Assembly: GCF_007004095.1 (NCBI RefSeq)
Contig: NZ_VHJK01000001.1
Location: 2,174,501 to 2,238,500 of the forward strand
DNA length: 64,000 bases
Direction: 5' to 3'
Origin: Erythrobacter insulae
GTDB taxonomy: Bacteria > Pseudomonadota > Alphaproteobacteria > Sphingomonadales > Sphingomonadaceae
Below are positions 31,133-39,242 of the stretch, piece by piece (position 1 is the stretch's first letter; each line of letters begins with the position of its first letter). The translations under genes were made by a program, and so were the position numbers. Under the pieces are notes generated by a model. It ran no database searches. It saw nothing but the letters and a program-made list of their open reading frames with translations, and had not been told where the DNA came from.

Positions 31133-32759
31133 GCGTTCCAGCATTGATCGAAGCCTCGCAGGTGTAGACCAGCCTTTCGTTCGGGCGATCCGGCAATTGC
31201 GCGATTACGCCGGATTGTTGTTCCCCAAGAACGCGCGCGCCGTCGGTTACACCGCAGGCGGGCGGGGTGTAGGCGCGGCGCGCATCGCGGGCGGCGTCCA
31301 TATCGGCGCGGCTGAGCAGGAAGCGGTCGGTGCGGAAAATCCGGGTCTGCGGATCGTAGGTGTTGACCGAAACGGCGGCTTCATTGTTCGGGACAAAGAC
31401 GCGCGCCCATTCTCCGCCGGTCATTCCATATTGTGTGCGACCATTGACGCAGCCATCGGCAGCCCATGAAAATTCGACATCATCGGTGCGCGCGCCGGTG
31501 ATGCGGCTGCGTTCGGGGGCGAGGGTGCAAATCATCGAACCGTCACCGGCAAAGGATATCGGCTGCCCGTCGCTGTCCGCCGTGCCGCCTTCGGCCTGAT
31601 CCAGAGCCGCTGCTACGCGGTCTTCGATTTCAGCATATCCGGGCCGCGACACCCAGATCAAAATGGTCGCTATAAATGCGGCTCCAGCGGCCCCGGCGGC
31701 GATCATCGCCCGGCTTTGCGCCGCTGAATTTGCGGCCTGATCGCTGCGTCCTTGAGCGCGAAGCTGTGTCGCGGCGTAGCCCGCTCCGATCCCGATCAAC
31801 AGCAATATGAGTGCGATCGCCATGGCGTCATCGCGCTCTTCCATCACTTCGATCTGCGCTTTCAAACGGGCTTCTGAACGGGCTTCCCGCCGAGCCTCTT
31901 CACGCGTGTCGATCAACGCCTGTGCCTCTGCGCGTTGGGCATCAAAGCGTGCGCGCTCGGCTGCGTTCAGCTCTTCGATAGAGCGGCAGGGCAGGGCATT
32001 GGTGCGCGGCTCAATGCCGTTGTCGCGCAGGAACGGGAGCAATTCGCGCAAGGATACCGCAAAATAGAATTCGGCATCCGATCCGTTCGAGTCCGCGCCG
32101 AATGAGTTCACACCAAGAACGCGCCCGCAGCCATCCAGCAACGGTCCGCCGGAATTGCCGCGCGCAATCGGTGCGGTGTGCAGGATTGTATCAAACTGGC
32201 GGCTGGGGCGTTCCCCAGACAGAAAACCGCGGCTTTTCACCGGCGGCTGAGCGGTAAAGATATCGCTCATCTCCAGCCCTTGAGCCAGATCGACATTCAT
32301 CGGGTAGCCAACGGCGGAAACCTCGCCCAATCCGGCTGTCGCCCCGCCAGCCATCGTCAGCGGGGGCAGACGCAGATCGCTCCCGACAATCTCCAGCAGC
32401 GCCAAATCATTACGCGGGCTTACCGCGATCGGGCGGACAAACGCGCTGCCTGTGCCTTCGCTTGGCACGATCCCGATGCGCAAAGTGTCATCTTGCAAGG
32501 CTTCGCGGATAACGTGCGCGTTGGTCACAATCTGGTTGGAAGTAACGGCAAAACCGCTGCCGTGGGTGACCGGCACCAATTCCTCGCCCGCTTGATTGAC
32601 CAACACCACGCGGACCACTCCGCGAGAAGCCGCATCGACATCTCCGGCATCAGCAAAGGCCGGAGCAGCGACAATACCGAGCAGGAGTGCCACAATTGCG
32701 CCGACTGCCGTGGCAATCAAATGAGATAGACGGGGTGAAACGTGCGAAGTGTGGGTCAT
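31113..32759 (-). CDS. trypsin-like serine protease with two C-terminal membrane helices
   Basis: A 548-residue protein. Residues ~14-37 are a signal or anchor helix. Residues ~45-245 are an S1C (DegP-like) protease domain with an intact triad: H82 (TNAHVI), D118 (RNDLALL) and S203 (ARGNSGGPL). No PDZ domain follows. Instead residues ~262-311 form a charged coiled coil. Two hydrophobic helices come next (~313-332 and ~351-371), then a ~170-residue C-terminal domain with several Cys and Trp residues. The order suggests a protease tethered to the inner membrane with a separate sensing or binding domain. It is divergent from a small exported protein gene. Confidence 0.82.
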   Translation of the reverse strand: MTHTSHVSPRLSHLIATAVGAIVALLLGIVAAPAFADAGDVDAASRGVVRVVLVNQAGEELVPVTHGSGFAVTSNQIVTNAHVIREALQDDTLRIGIVPSEGTGSAFVRPIAVSPRNDLALLEIVGSDLRLPPLTMAGGATAGLGEVSAVGYPMNVDLAQGLEMSDIFTAQPPVKSRGFLSGERPSRQFDTILHTAPIARGNSGGPLLDGCGRVLGVNSFGADSNGSDAEFYFAVSLRELLPFLRDNGIEPRTNALPCRSIEELNAAERARFDAQRAEAQALIDTREEARREARSEARLKAQIEVMEERDDAMAIALILLLIGIGAGYAATQLRAQGRSDQAANSAAQSRAMIAAGAAGAAFIATILIWVSRPGYAEIEDRVAAALDQAEGGTADSDGQPISFAGDGSMICTLAPERSRITGARTDDVEFSWAADGCVNGRTQYGMTGGEWARVFVPNNEAAVSVNTYDPQTRIFRTDRFLLSRADMDAARDARRAYTPPACGVTDGARVLGEQQSGVIAQLPDRPNERLVYTCEASINAGTQKGEEP

Positions 32760-32862
32760 TGTGACAGCGTGTTACGACTTCATCATTGCCCTTGCAAAGC
32801 AAAGCAGCGAAGGTGCCGGAATAATCGATGGTTTTTTGCGCTCTTTGCTGATTGGGATTGAG

Positions 32863-33510
32863 ATGATGTCTCGGCTTTTCAATATTTTAATTTCGTCTGG
32901 CGCGCTCGCGCTGGCCAGTGCACCTGCGGCGGCGGACGATAACCTGATCGAATTTGCGATTGAAAGCGGACGTTTTGCTTTGCCAATGCCCGATGGCTTT
33001 TGCCTGCCCGAAGATGAATTTGCCGAACTGGCAGAGGAATATGCCAGCGGCGATACCCGCAATATCACGCCGGTCGATGTTCAGCGCTGCGGCACGTTTG
33101 AGAATGATTATATATTGATCAAAAGCCCGCGCGGTCTGGCTGCGATCACTCAATCCAAAGAAGAATTCATCGCAGGTCTGGCTGCTGAACTGGAAAAGCA
33201 GGATCTACGCCGGAAAGGCGAGAAACGCGGATACACCGATATGCGCGATTCGACCGAAGGCGACCGGGATATCGATCTGATTGATTTCGGGTATCGCGGG
33301 GCCGACGATCAGTGCGCCTATCTGGGCGGGCAATTGCTGGTGACGTTTTCCGATGGGAAAGAAGAAATGGTTCATGTCGGATCATGCGGCACCGTGATCG
33401 GCAATCGGCACATGTTCGTCCATTCCTATGCACGCATGACCAGCGGGGCCACCGTCGAACAGATGAAAGCGCGCAGCCGGGCAATATCCGAAACGATTTT
33501 GGCGAAATAG
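32863..33510 (+). CDS. exported hypothetical protein
   Basis: A 215-residue protein with a signal peptide (LFNILISSGALALASAPAAA) and a soluble mature part containing four cysteines that could pair in the periplasm. I recognise no family. ATG 32863 is followed at once by a second ATG; the frame extends upstream to 32749, overlapping the protease gene, but the signal peptide fixes the start. It may be functionally linked to the divergent protease because they share a ~100-nt promoter region; this is inference. Confidence 0.68.
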   Translation: MMSRLFNILISSGALALASAPAAADDNLIEFAIESGRFALPMPDGFCLPEDEFAELAEEYASGDTRNITPVDVQRCGTFENDYILIKSPRGLAAITQSKEEFIAGLAAELEKQDLRRKGEKRGYTDMRDSTEGDRDIDLIDFGYRGADDQCAYLGGQLLVTFSDGKEEMVHVGSCGTVIGNRHMFVHSYARMTSGATVEQMKARSRAISETILAK

Positions 33511-33603
33511 CCCGGCCTATGCCCTCCTGTTAATGCCAGCCGGTTTAGGATTGAGCGCAAGGTTCGGGATGCGATCTTGGCCAAAAGCCTTCAATGTCGG
33601 CGC

Positions 33604-34674
33604 ATGACAAACATTCGCACGCATTCCGGCATTCTTTCAGCCAACCCGTCCGGCGTTCTATCCGATGATGACCGCTGGCAAATCGCGCTCGCAAAAGACC
33701 GGCGGTATGATGGCGCATTCGTAACGGGGGTCCATTCGACCGGTATTTATTGCCGCCCAAGCTGCCCGGCGCGGCCGCCGCTGCGTAAAAATGTGAAGTT
33801 TTACGCAGATGCGGCGGGCGCAGAGGCGGCGGGGCTTCGGGCCTGCAAAAGATGCGCACCCGATACGCAAAGCGCAGAAGAAGCCTGCGTGCTCGCCGCG
33901 ATTGCCGCGATCAGGGCCGATGGCCCTCTGACATTGGGCCAGCTGGCCGATCTAACCGGCTATTCACCGACGCATTTTCAACGTCTGTTCAAACGCACTG
34001 TCGGGATTTCGCCTGCTGCATTTGCGCGTGCTTTGCGCGAAGAGAAAGTGCGCGCCGCGCTTCAGCGGGGTGCCAACGTAACCGATGCGCTGTATGATGC
34101 AGGCTACGGCGCACCATCGCGCTTTTATGCGGATACGAAAGGCCGATTGGGCATGCAGGCACGTGACTGGCGCGATGGCGGGAAAGGCCGCACCATCCAT
34201 TGGAGTGTCATGGCCACATCATTGGGTCAGGTGCTGGTCGCGGCCACCGGAAAAGGAGTGTGCTGCGTCTCTTTTAACGAGGGCGAGGCGCAGCTGCGCG
34301 CACGTTTTCCCAATGCAGAGCTGATTGCGGGCGGCGAAGACTTTCAGGCGCTATTCAAAACCGTTATCGCGGCGGTGGAAGACCCCGCAAACGATGCCTC
34401 TGCCATTCCGCTTGATGTAAAAGGCACTGCGTTCCAGCAGCGCGTCTGGCAGGCTTTGCGCGAAATCCCCCCCGGCGAAACACGCAGTTACGGCGAACTT
34501 GCCGCCGCTCTGGGCAATCCCAATGCGAGCCGCGCGGTAGGCGGCGCAAACGGCGCAAACAACATCGCGGTGCTGATCCCATGCCACCGCGTTGTGCGCG
34601 CTGGCGGGGCAATTGGCGGCTATGCCTATGGAACCGAGATCAAAGCGGAATTGCTCAAACGCGAACAGCGATAA
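33604..34674 (+). CDS. ada: bifunctional Ada: AraC-type regulator and O6-methylguanine-DNA methyltransferase
   Basis: Adaptive-response protein of 356 residues. The N-terminal zinc methylphosphotriester domain has the Cys set YCRPSC and ACKRC. A central AraC-type helix-turn-helix follows (LGQLADLTGYSPTHFQRLFKR). The C-terminal suicide methyltransferase has IPCHRV with acceptor Cys at residue 327. It repairs O6-methylguanine and methylphosphotriesters and activates alkylation-response genes when methylated. The start is either ATG 33604 (used) or TTG 33577. No alkB or aidB neighbours are present. Confidence 0.95.
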   Translation: MTNIRTHSGILSANPSGVLSDDDRWQIALAKDRRYDGAFVTGVHSTGIYCRPSCPARPPLRKNVKFYADAAGAEAAGLRACKRCAPDTQSAEEACVLAAIAAIRADGPLTLGQLADLTGYSPTHFQRLFKRTVGISPAAFARALREEKVRAALQRGANVTDALYDAGYGAPSRFYADTKGRLGMQARDWRDGGKGRTIHWSVMATSLGQVLVAATGKGVCCVSFNEGEAQLRARFPNAELIAGGEDFQALFKTVIAAVEDPANDASAIPLDVKGTAFQQRVWQALREIPPGETRSYGELAAALGNPNASRAVGGANGANNIAVLIPCHRVVRAGGAIGGYAYGTEIKAELLKREQR

Positions 34675-34687
34675 AAGCATATCGCGC

Positions 34688-36127
34688 TTATCCGGCGGGT
34701 TCTTCCGGCCGTGTCATGAAGCCCAGATCAGGCGATGCGAAACGCCCGATATTGGGCGATATACTGGGCAGTTCGCTGTTTGAAACACCGAACCATTTTG
34801 CCAGCGTCGCCGAATATTCATCGACCGACGTGGTCGGCAGCAACCGGCCCCGTCCCACCTGATCGGCGGTTTCAACCGACACCGACGGCGCGCGTCCGTA
34901 AAACCGTCCGCCATTCACTCCGCCGCCCATCACAAAATGGAAGCTGCCCCAGCCATGGTCAGACCCGTCGCCATTCGATGCAAGCGTGCGGCCAAAATCC
35001 GAAGCGGTAAAGGTCGTCACCTGATCGGCCACGCCCAATTCGGCAGTGGCGCGGTAAAAAGCGTCCATCGCCGCATCGACCCCGGCCAGCAGGCCTTCAT
35101 GTTGACCGATCAACCCATCGTGATTGTCGAAACCGCCAGCCGCAACCATAAACACCTGACGCGTCACGCCCAGCGAACGGCGCGAGGCGATGAGTTGAGC
35201 GACCGTGCGCAGTTGATCCGCGAGCCCGTTGCCGGTCCCAAAATCGGTCGCGACATTCGCATTGCTCAGGGCGTCATTCACAAATTGGCCGTATTGGATC
35301 GAACGATCATTGATATGGGCATGATCGGCGGCGAAGATATTGCCAGAGCCGCTGCGCAGGATCTGATCCAGAGCGCCCGCTGCTGCGCTTGAATTGTAAA
35401 GGCGGTTGCGGCGCAGGGGCCGGAACAATGTCGCCCCGCTGGATGATACTTGATAGGGAACAGCCTGATCCCCGCTCAGGAAGACGGCGTTGCCGCTGGC
35501 ATTGATGGCGGTGAACATTGCATTGGTGTTGGCCGACAAGGCCAGATCGCCCATCCGTCCGCCCCATCCTGTTTGCGACCCTTCGGGCTGCGAGCTTTGC
35601 CAGGTCGATTGCTGATCATTGTGCGAAAACAGTTTTGGCGGACGCGGGACGGAATTGTTATCGTACTGTGCGCGGGTCAGCGGGGCGACCAGCGGGCCGA
35701 CATTCAACAAAGGCGCCATCACACCTCCGTCAAACCGCGCTTTCAAACGGGGCATCGTCGGCGCGAGGGCATAGGTTATGTCATCGGTCAGGGTCTGATC
35801 ATCGGGCGTGGTCAAAACCGTGTTCGCCAGCGCGGCACGGGCCAGAGCGATCCCGCCGCCCTGTTCCGATCCGCCGCCGCCGCGAATGCTTGAATAGCGC
35901 GCATAATTCGCGGCATCGAACGGGATCAGAGTGTTGCTGTGATCATTGCCGCCATACAGAAACACGCAAACGAGGGCCTTGTACCCGCCGGTGTTTGAGA
36001 ATGCGGCTGCTTCGCCAAGGCCCGCAAGACCCATGGCGTACGATGACGCTGCCCCCATGGCCGCCAATTGGCTGGACCGGCGGATAAAAGCGCGGCGGGA
36101 AAGTTCGGCGGTTTTGCCAATATACAT
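34688..36127 (-). CDS. DUF1501 family protein with Tat signal
   Basis: A 479-residue protein. The N-terminus has a clear twin-arginine motif (LSRRAFIRRS) followed by a hydrophobic Ala/Gly stretch, so export of a folded protein is expected. The body matches DUF1501 (alkaline-phosphatase-like fold): CVFLYGGNDHSNTLIPFD, and near the end DFGRTLASNGDGSDHGWG. Function is unestablished. It lies 12 nt downstream of the DUF1800 gene, with AAGGAGG before the ATG. The two families are almost always found as neighbours, which suggests they act together. Confidence 0.92.
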   Translation of the reverse strand: MYIGKTAELSRRAFIRRSSQLAAMGAASSYAMGLAGLGEAAAFSNTGGYKALVCVFLYGGNDHSNTLIPFDAANYARYSSIRGGGGSEQGGGIALARAALANTVLTTPDDQTLTDDITYALAPTMPRLKARFDGGVMAPLLNVGPLVAPLTRAQYDNNSVPRPPKLFSHNDQQSTWQSSQPEGSQTGWGGRMGDLALSANTNAMFTAINASGNAVFLSGDQAVPYQVSSSGATLFRPLRRNRLYNSSAAAGALDQILRSGSGNIFAADHAHINDRSIQYGQFVNDALSNANVATDFGTGNGLADQLRTVAQLIASRRSLGVTRQVFMVAAGGFDNHDGLIGQHEGLLAGVDAAMDAFYRATAELGVADQVTTFTASDFGRTLASNGDGSDHGWGSFHFVMGGGVNGGRFYGRAPSVSVETADQVGRGRLLPTTSVDEYSATLAKWFGVSNSELPSISPNIGRFASPDLGFMTRPEEPAG

Positions 36128-36139
36128 CGCTGCGCCTCC

Positions 36140-37972
36140 TTATTTCTGGATCAGATAATCGGTGGAGGCCATGATCAGCAGCACGCCGATATGCACCCGG
36201 CGTAGCTTGTCGGCATCGCTGCTGGATGCGTCGATCGTGACATCGTCCATCGCTGTCTTGATCGTATCGCGCAGGCCCGTGCTCAATTGATTTCCGGTAA
36301 GCAACAGATCGAGCCGGTCGAGCAATGCCTGACTGTCATCGGCAATGGCCACTTCCGCTGAATAGTTCAGCTCAAGGTCGGTAAACAGGAAGCTGGACGT
36401 ATCCACCGCACGTTCCATAAAGTTCACGTAACCGGCCACGGAGGTTTCGTTGACCAGTTGAAATTCGGGCGCGAGCAGATTGTTCGCAGCCGCCTGTGAC
36501 CCGTTGGGGAAATAGGTTGGCCGGAAAAAGTTAAACACCGATGGCGGGCGCAAGGGCGATTGGCCCAGCCTGTTCGCCGGGTCGGAAAAATCGCGCAATT
36601 CCCAATTTCCGCTGACCGAGCTTGCGCCGAATGTTCGGGTCAACTGGATAAATCGCAGCATCGGTTCGCGCAGTTTCCCAAAGCCGGGATTGGTAACATT
36701 CGCCGGATCAAGAGCTTCGTCGTCCAGCAGGATCGCTTTGAAGACCGCTCTTAAATCGCCGCGAACGCCGTTGCCATTGTTGGCGAATGTTTCGGCCACG
36801 CGCTGAACGTAGGCGGGCGAGGGGTTGCTCGTCACAAGACGCTGGATCATCTGCTTGCCAAAGAACGGGCCGACATTGGGATGCTGAAACAAATGGTCGA
36901 GAGCCAGTTTCAAACTGTCCGCTGCATTGGTTCCGGCCGGGATCGTCAGACCCAGAAAGCTTTTTTCGTCGTCGGAATGATACCCTTCGCTGCGCGGCCG
37001 GACCCACCGCGATGGATCGGCGGTCATGGGCTGACGGGCGTAATCGGCATCGGGTATCTGGCGGTTTGGACTATCGAAGGCCGGGGTGAACCCGATACCG
37101 GTATAGTCATAATCATAACCGGTGAAGACCTTGGAAATGCCGGTCACGTCATCATTGTCATACGTTTCGATCGGGGCGCCGCCGGATAATTTCCGGGTTC
37201 CGTCTGGATTAAGTTCGAACAGTCCGATGGAAAACAGCTGCATGATTTCGCGGCCATAGTTTTCATCCGGCACACGTCCGCTGCGCGGGTCCGCTTTACG
37301 GTTGCCGCGCGTGTTCAGGAACACGCCCATCGCCGGATTGAGGGTGATATCCTCTATCAGGTTGCGAAAATTGCCGAATGCGTTGGTGTTGAGAATATCC
37401 CAATATTCGCCAATCGCCGGGCTGCGCCAATTGATGCTGACACTGTTGAAAGACACCACGAAAAACTCGGACAGAGCCAGCGCCGCGCGTTTGCGAACAC
37501 TGCTGCCGCCAGAGAGCAATTGTGACCAGATCATCTGATCGCCGGTCCGGCGGCTGTCGTAATTCCGGTCGGCGTCAACCTGGTCATAACCGCGGCTGGA
37601 GAAGAATTGCCGGGCGGATTGCGAATTGGGGGCGTTCATCTGACGATTGAGCCAGGGTTCAAAGCCTTCGTCGCGCAATTGCCGGATAGCGCCTTCGCCT
37701 GCGCCGAGTGAAGCCTGCTGAAGAAAGCGGGAGGCCTGCGCATCATCTTCGGGTTTGCGGGCTTCGGGCGGTGCGTTGGGGACGGTGCCGCCGCCTGTTG
37801 CTGTGCCTCCGCCGGATGTCCCTCCGCCGCCGCACGCCGCCGTAGCCAGCGCAGCTGCGGCGATGCCAGCGGCTTTCGCGCCCGAGATTGAACCGGTGTC
37901 ATCACCGCTGAATTCGATCTCATCAGCGGTATCATCGATTTCGGTCGAAACCGCATCCAAATGTGTCGTCAT
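36140..37972 (-). CDS. DUF1800 family protein
   Basis: A 610-residue protein, the regular partner of DUF1501. An acidic N-terminus and an Ala-rich helix end in TAACGGGG, which resembles a lipoprotein cysteine but lacks the usual basic start and the Leu at -3. A Gly/Thr/Pro-rich linker follows. The DUF1800 domain then begins near ASRFLQQASLGAG and includes NYGREIMQLFSIG and PSVFNFFRPTYFPNG. Function is unknown. ATG 37972 has GAGGT upstream. The region in front (37973-38530) must hold the promoter. Confidence 0.9.
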   Translation of the reverse strand: MTTHLDAVSTEIDDTADEIEFSGDDTGSISGAKAAGIAAAALATAACGGGGTSGGGTATGGGTVPNAPPEARKPEDDAQASRFLQQASLGAGEGAIRQLRDEGFEPWLNRQMNAPNSQSARQFFSSRGYDQVDADRNYDSRRTGDQMIWSQLLSGGSSVRKRAALALSEFFVVSFNSVSINWRSPAIGEYWDILNTNAFGNFRNLIEDITLNPAMGVFLNTRGNRKADPRSGRVPDENYGREIMQLFSIGLFELNPDGTRKLSGGAPIETYDNDDVTGISKVFTGYDYDYTGIGFTPAFDSPNRQIPDADYARQPMTADPSRWVRPRSEGYHSDDEKSFLGLTIPAGTNAADSLKLALDHLFQHPNVGPFFGKQMIQRLVTSNPSPAYVQRVAETFANNGNGVRGDLRAVFKAILLDDEALDPANVTNPGFGKLREPMLRFIQLTRTFGASSVSGNWELRDFSDPANRLGQSPLRPPSVFNFFRPTYFPNGSQAAANNLLAPEFQLVNETSVAGYVNFMERAVDTSSFLFTDLELNYSAEVAIADDSQALLDRLDLLLTGNQLSTGLRDTIKTAMDDVTIDASSSDADKLRRVHIGVLLIMASTDYLIQK

Positions 37973-38107
37973 TCGACCTCAACCTCTCCCGGGCTTTCCC
38001 CCACCCTGTTCTCAGACCCTTTTTTCGCGGCCTTTTCCCTCGCCGATGCCGGTTGATGTGACGTGTCGGATTAAGGTTAATCCGGTTTAAGCCGTCCCGA
38101 CATTTGG

Positions 38108-38149
38108 CAGACGCATGCTATCAGACGCACGCCATCAGACGCACCCTAT
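38108..38149. repeat. three tandem copies of a 14-nt unit
   Basis: Units at 38108-38121, 38122-38135 and 38136-38149 share CAGACGCA and end in AT, with two to four variable positions between. A partial CA start follows. They lie about 135 nt upstream of the DUF1800 start codon. Confidence 0.85.
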
Positions 38150-38235
38150 CAACAGAAAGACGCGCTGCATCATTACAGCGGCGGGCTGAATCATTTTGCG
38201 GCTGAGACGAGTCTTCGATGGCTTAAACGGAGCGG

Positions 38236-38265
38236 GGGCAGTCGGCGGGCAGTCGGCGGGCAGTC
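38236..38265. repeat. tandem repeat of GGGCAGTCGGC
   Basis: Two exact 11-nt copies (38236-38246, 38247-38257) are followed by a partial third (GGGCAGTC, 38258-38265). It is a simple slippage-type array in non-coding DNA. Confidence 0.85.
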
Positions 38266-38481
38266 AGGCATCAGTCCGAGAGTGAGGAGCGCGAGGCCTG
38301 TGGTATGATGTGCGCGTTTTCCTACTCACGCCGCGTTAGCTAGACGAAAGTGGCTCTTTGACAGTGTGGGTTTGCGGATGATGATGCGTTTTGAAATCGC
38401 AATGCGTATGTTTCGTGTTGGCAATGTGTCACCCGTTTCCAACAACGCAAAATCTATACTTATCATGGGCTTGCTCTGTAT

Positions 38482-38519
38482 GACCTGCATGACACTTTGC
38501 CGGATGTGTCATGCAGGTC
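38482..38519. repeat. perfect 14-bp inverted repeat with 10-nt loop
   Basis: GACCTGCATGACAC (38482-38495) pairs exactly with 38506-38519 across TTTGCCGGAT. It starts 11 nt past the stop codon of the leftward GST gene. No U-tract follows on the minus strand, so it could be a factor-dependent 3' end, an mRNA-stabilising hairpin, or a protein-binding site. Confidence 0.85.
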
Positions 38520-38530
38520 CTACTTCGTTG

Positions 38531-39163
38531 TTAATCGAGTTTTGGCGGCAATCCGGGCTCGGCTTTGGCCATTGCGGTTTGATAGGCATCGCGGCTGCCG
38601 ATCCGCTGCAGATACGCTTTGAGATTGGGTAAATGATCAATCGTCATGCCATTGAATGCGCGGCTGGTGGTGAGTTGAAACACCATCATAATGTCGGCAG
38701 TCGTAAGCTGCGATCCGCCGAAATAATCCGCTTCGCCAAGGCGCCGCTCAATCTGCTCCCATGCATTGGTGACGCGCTTTGTCAGCGGCGGCGGCATTTC
38801 AGCGCCCACTGCACCAACGGCAATCTGCATCATGCCGTTGGTCATGAAAGTCGCATTGGCAAAATGGAACCAATACAGATGGTCAGCGAAATCAGCGTGG
38901 TCGGGCCCCGGCACCAAAGCGGTATCGGGCGCATATTTGCCGACGATATATTCAACGATGGCGCCGCTTTCACCGAGCTTTGTATCGCCATCCTCGATCA
39001 CCGGCGCGATTTGCATCGGATGGATCGCCTTTAGCTCGGGCGGCGCAAGCCGGGTTTCGGGATCGCGATTGTAAAGTTTCAGATCGTAATCGAGCCCCAG
39101 CTCCTCGCACAGCCAGACGATGCGTTCGGATTGCGAGATGCGTAAGTGGTGGATGGTCAGCAT
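38531..39163 (-). CDS. glutathione S-transferase family protein
   Basis: A 210-residue GST-like protein. The N-terminal thioredoxin fold is MLTIHHLRISQSERIVWLCEELGLDY, with the cis-Pro and Ser-rich glutathione site as MQIAPVIEDG...LGESGAIVEYI. The C-terminal all-helical domain contains TTADIMMVFQL. Probably a cytosolic detoxification enzyme; the substrate cannot be told. ATG 39163 has AAGGAG upstream; the open frame extends to 39307 without good starts. It lies 79 nt downstream of the S41-like gene. Confidence 0.9.
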   Translation of the reverse strand: MLTIHHLRISQSERIVWLCEELGLDYDLKLYNRDPETRLAPPELKAIHPMQIAPVIEDGDTKLGESGAIVEYIVGKYAPDTALVPGPDHADFADHLYWFHFANATFMTNGMMQIAVGAVGAEMPPPLTKRVTNAWEQIERRLGEADYFGGSQLTTADIMMVFQLTTSRAFNGMTIDHLPNLKAYLQRIGSRDAYQTAMAKAEPGLPPKLD

Positions 39164-39242
39164 ATGTGGGGCTCCTTGATTGATGGTCATCCGTCCTAGA
39201 GCCTGATGGCAGGTGATCAAGGCCGGTCTGTTCGGCCGCTGG

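Larger units (their letters stand above)
37973..38530. other. 558-nt intergenic region without a credible gene
   Basis: The region between the DUF1800 start and the GST stop holds no convincing coding frame; a plus-strand open frame (38366-38632) runs into the GST gene antisense. It contains a 14-nt tandem repeat, an 11-nt tandem repeat and a long perfect inverted repeat, listed separately. The DUF1800 promoter should lie near its left end. Confidence 0.7.

Noticed and set aside
38366-38632. 88-codon plus-strand frame with Met/Cys-rich start
   Set aside because: Its second half is antisense to the GST gene and its first half lies over the inverted repeat; no ribosome-binding site or family match.
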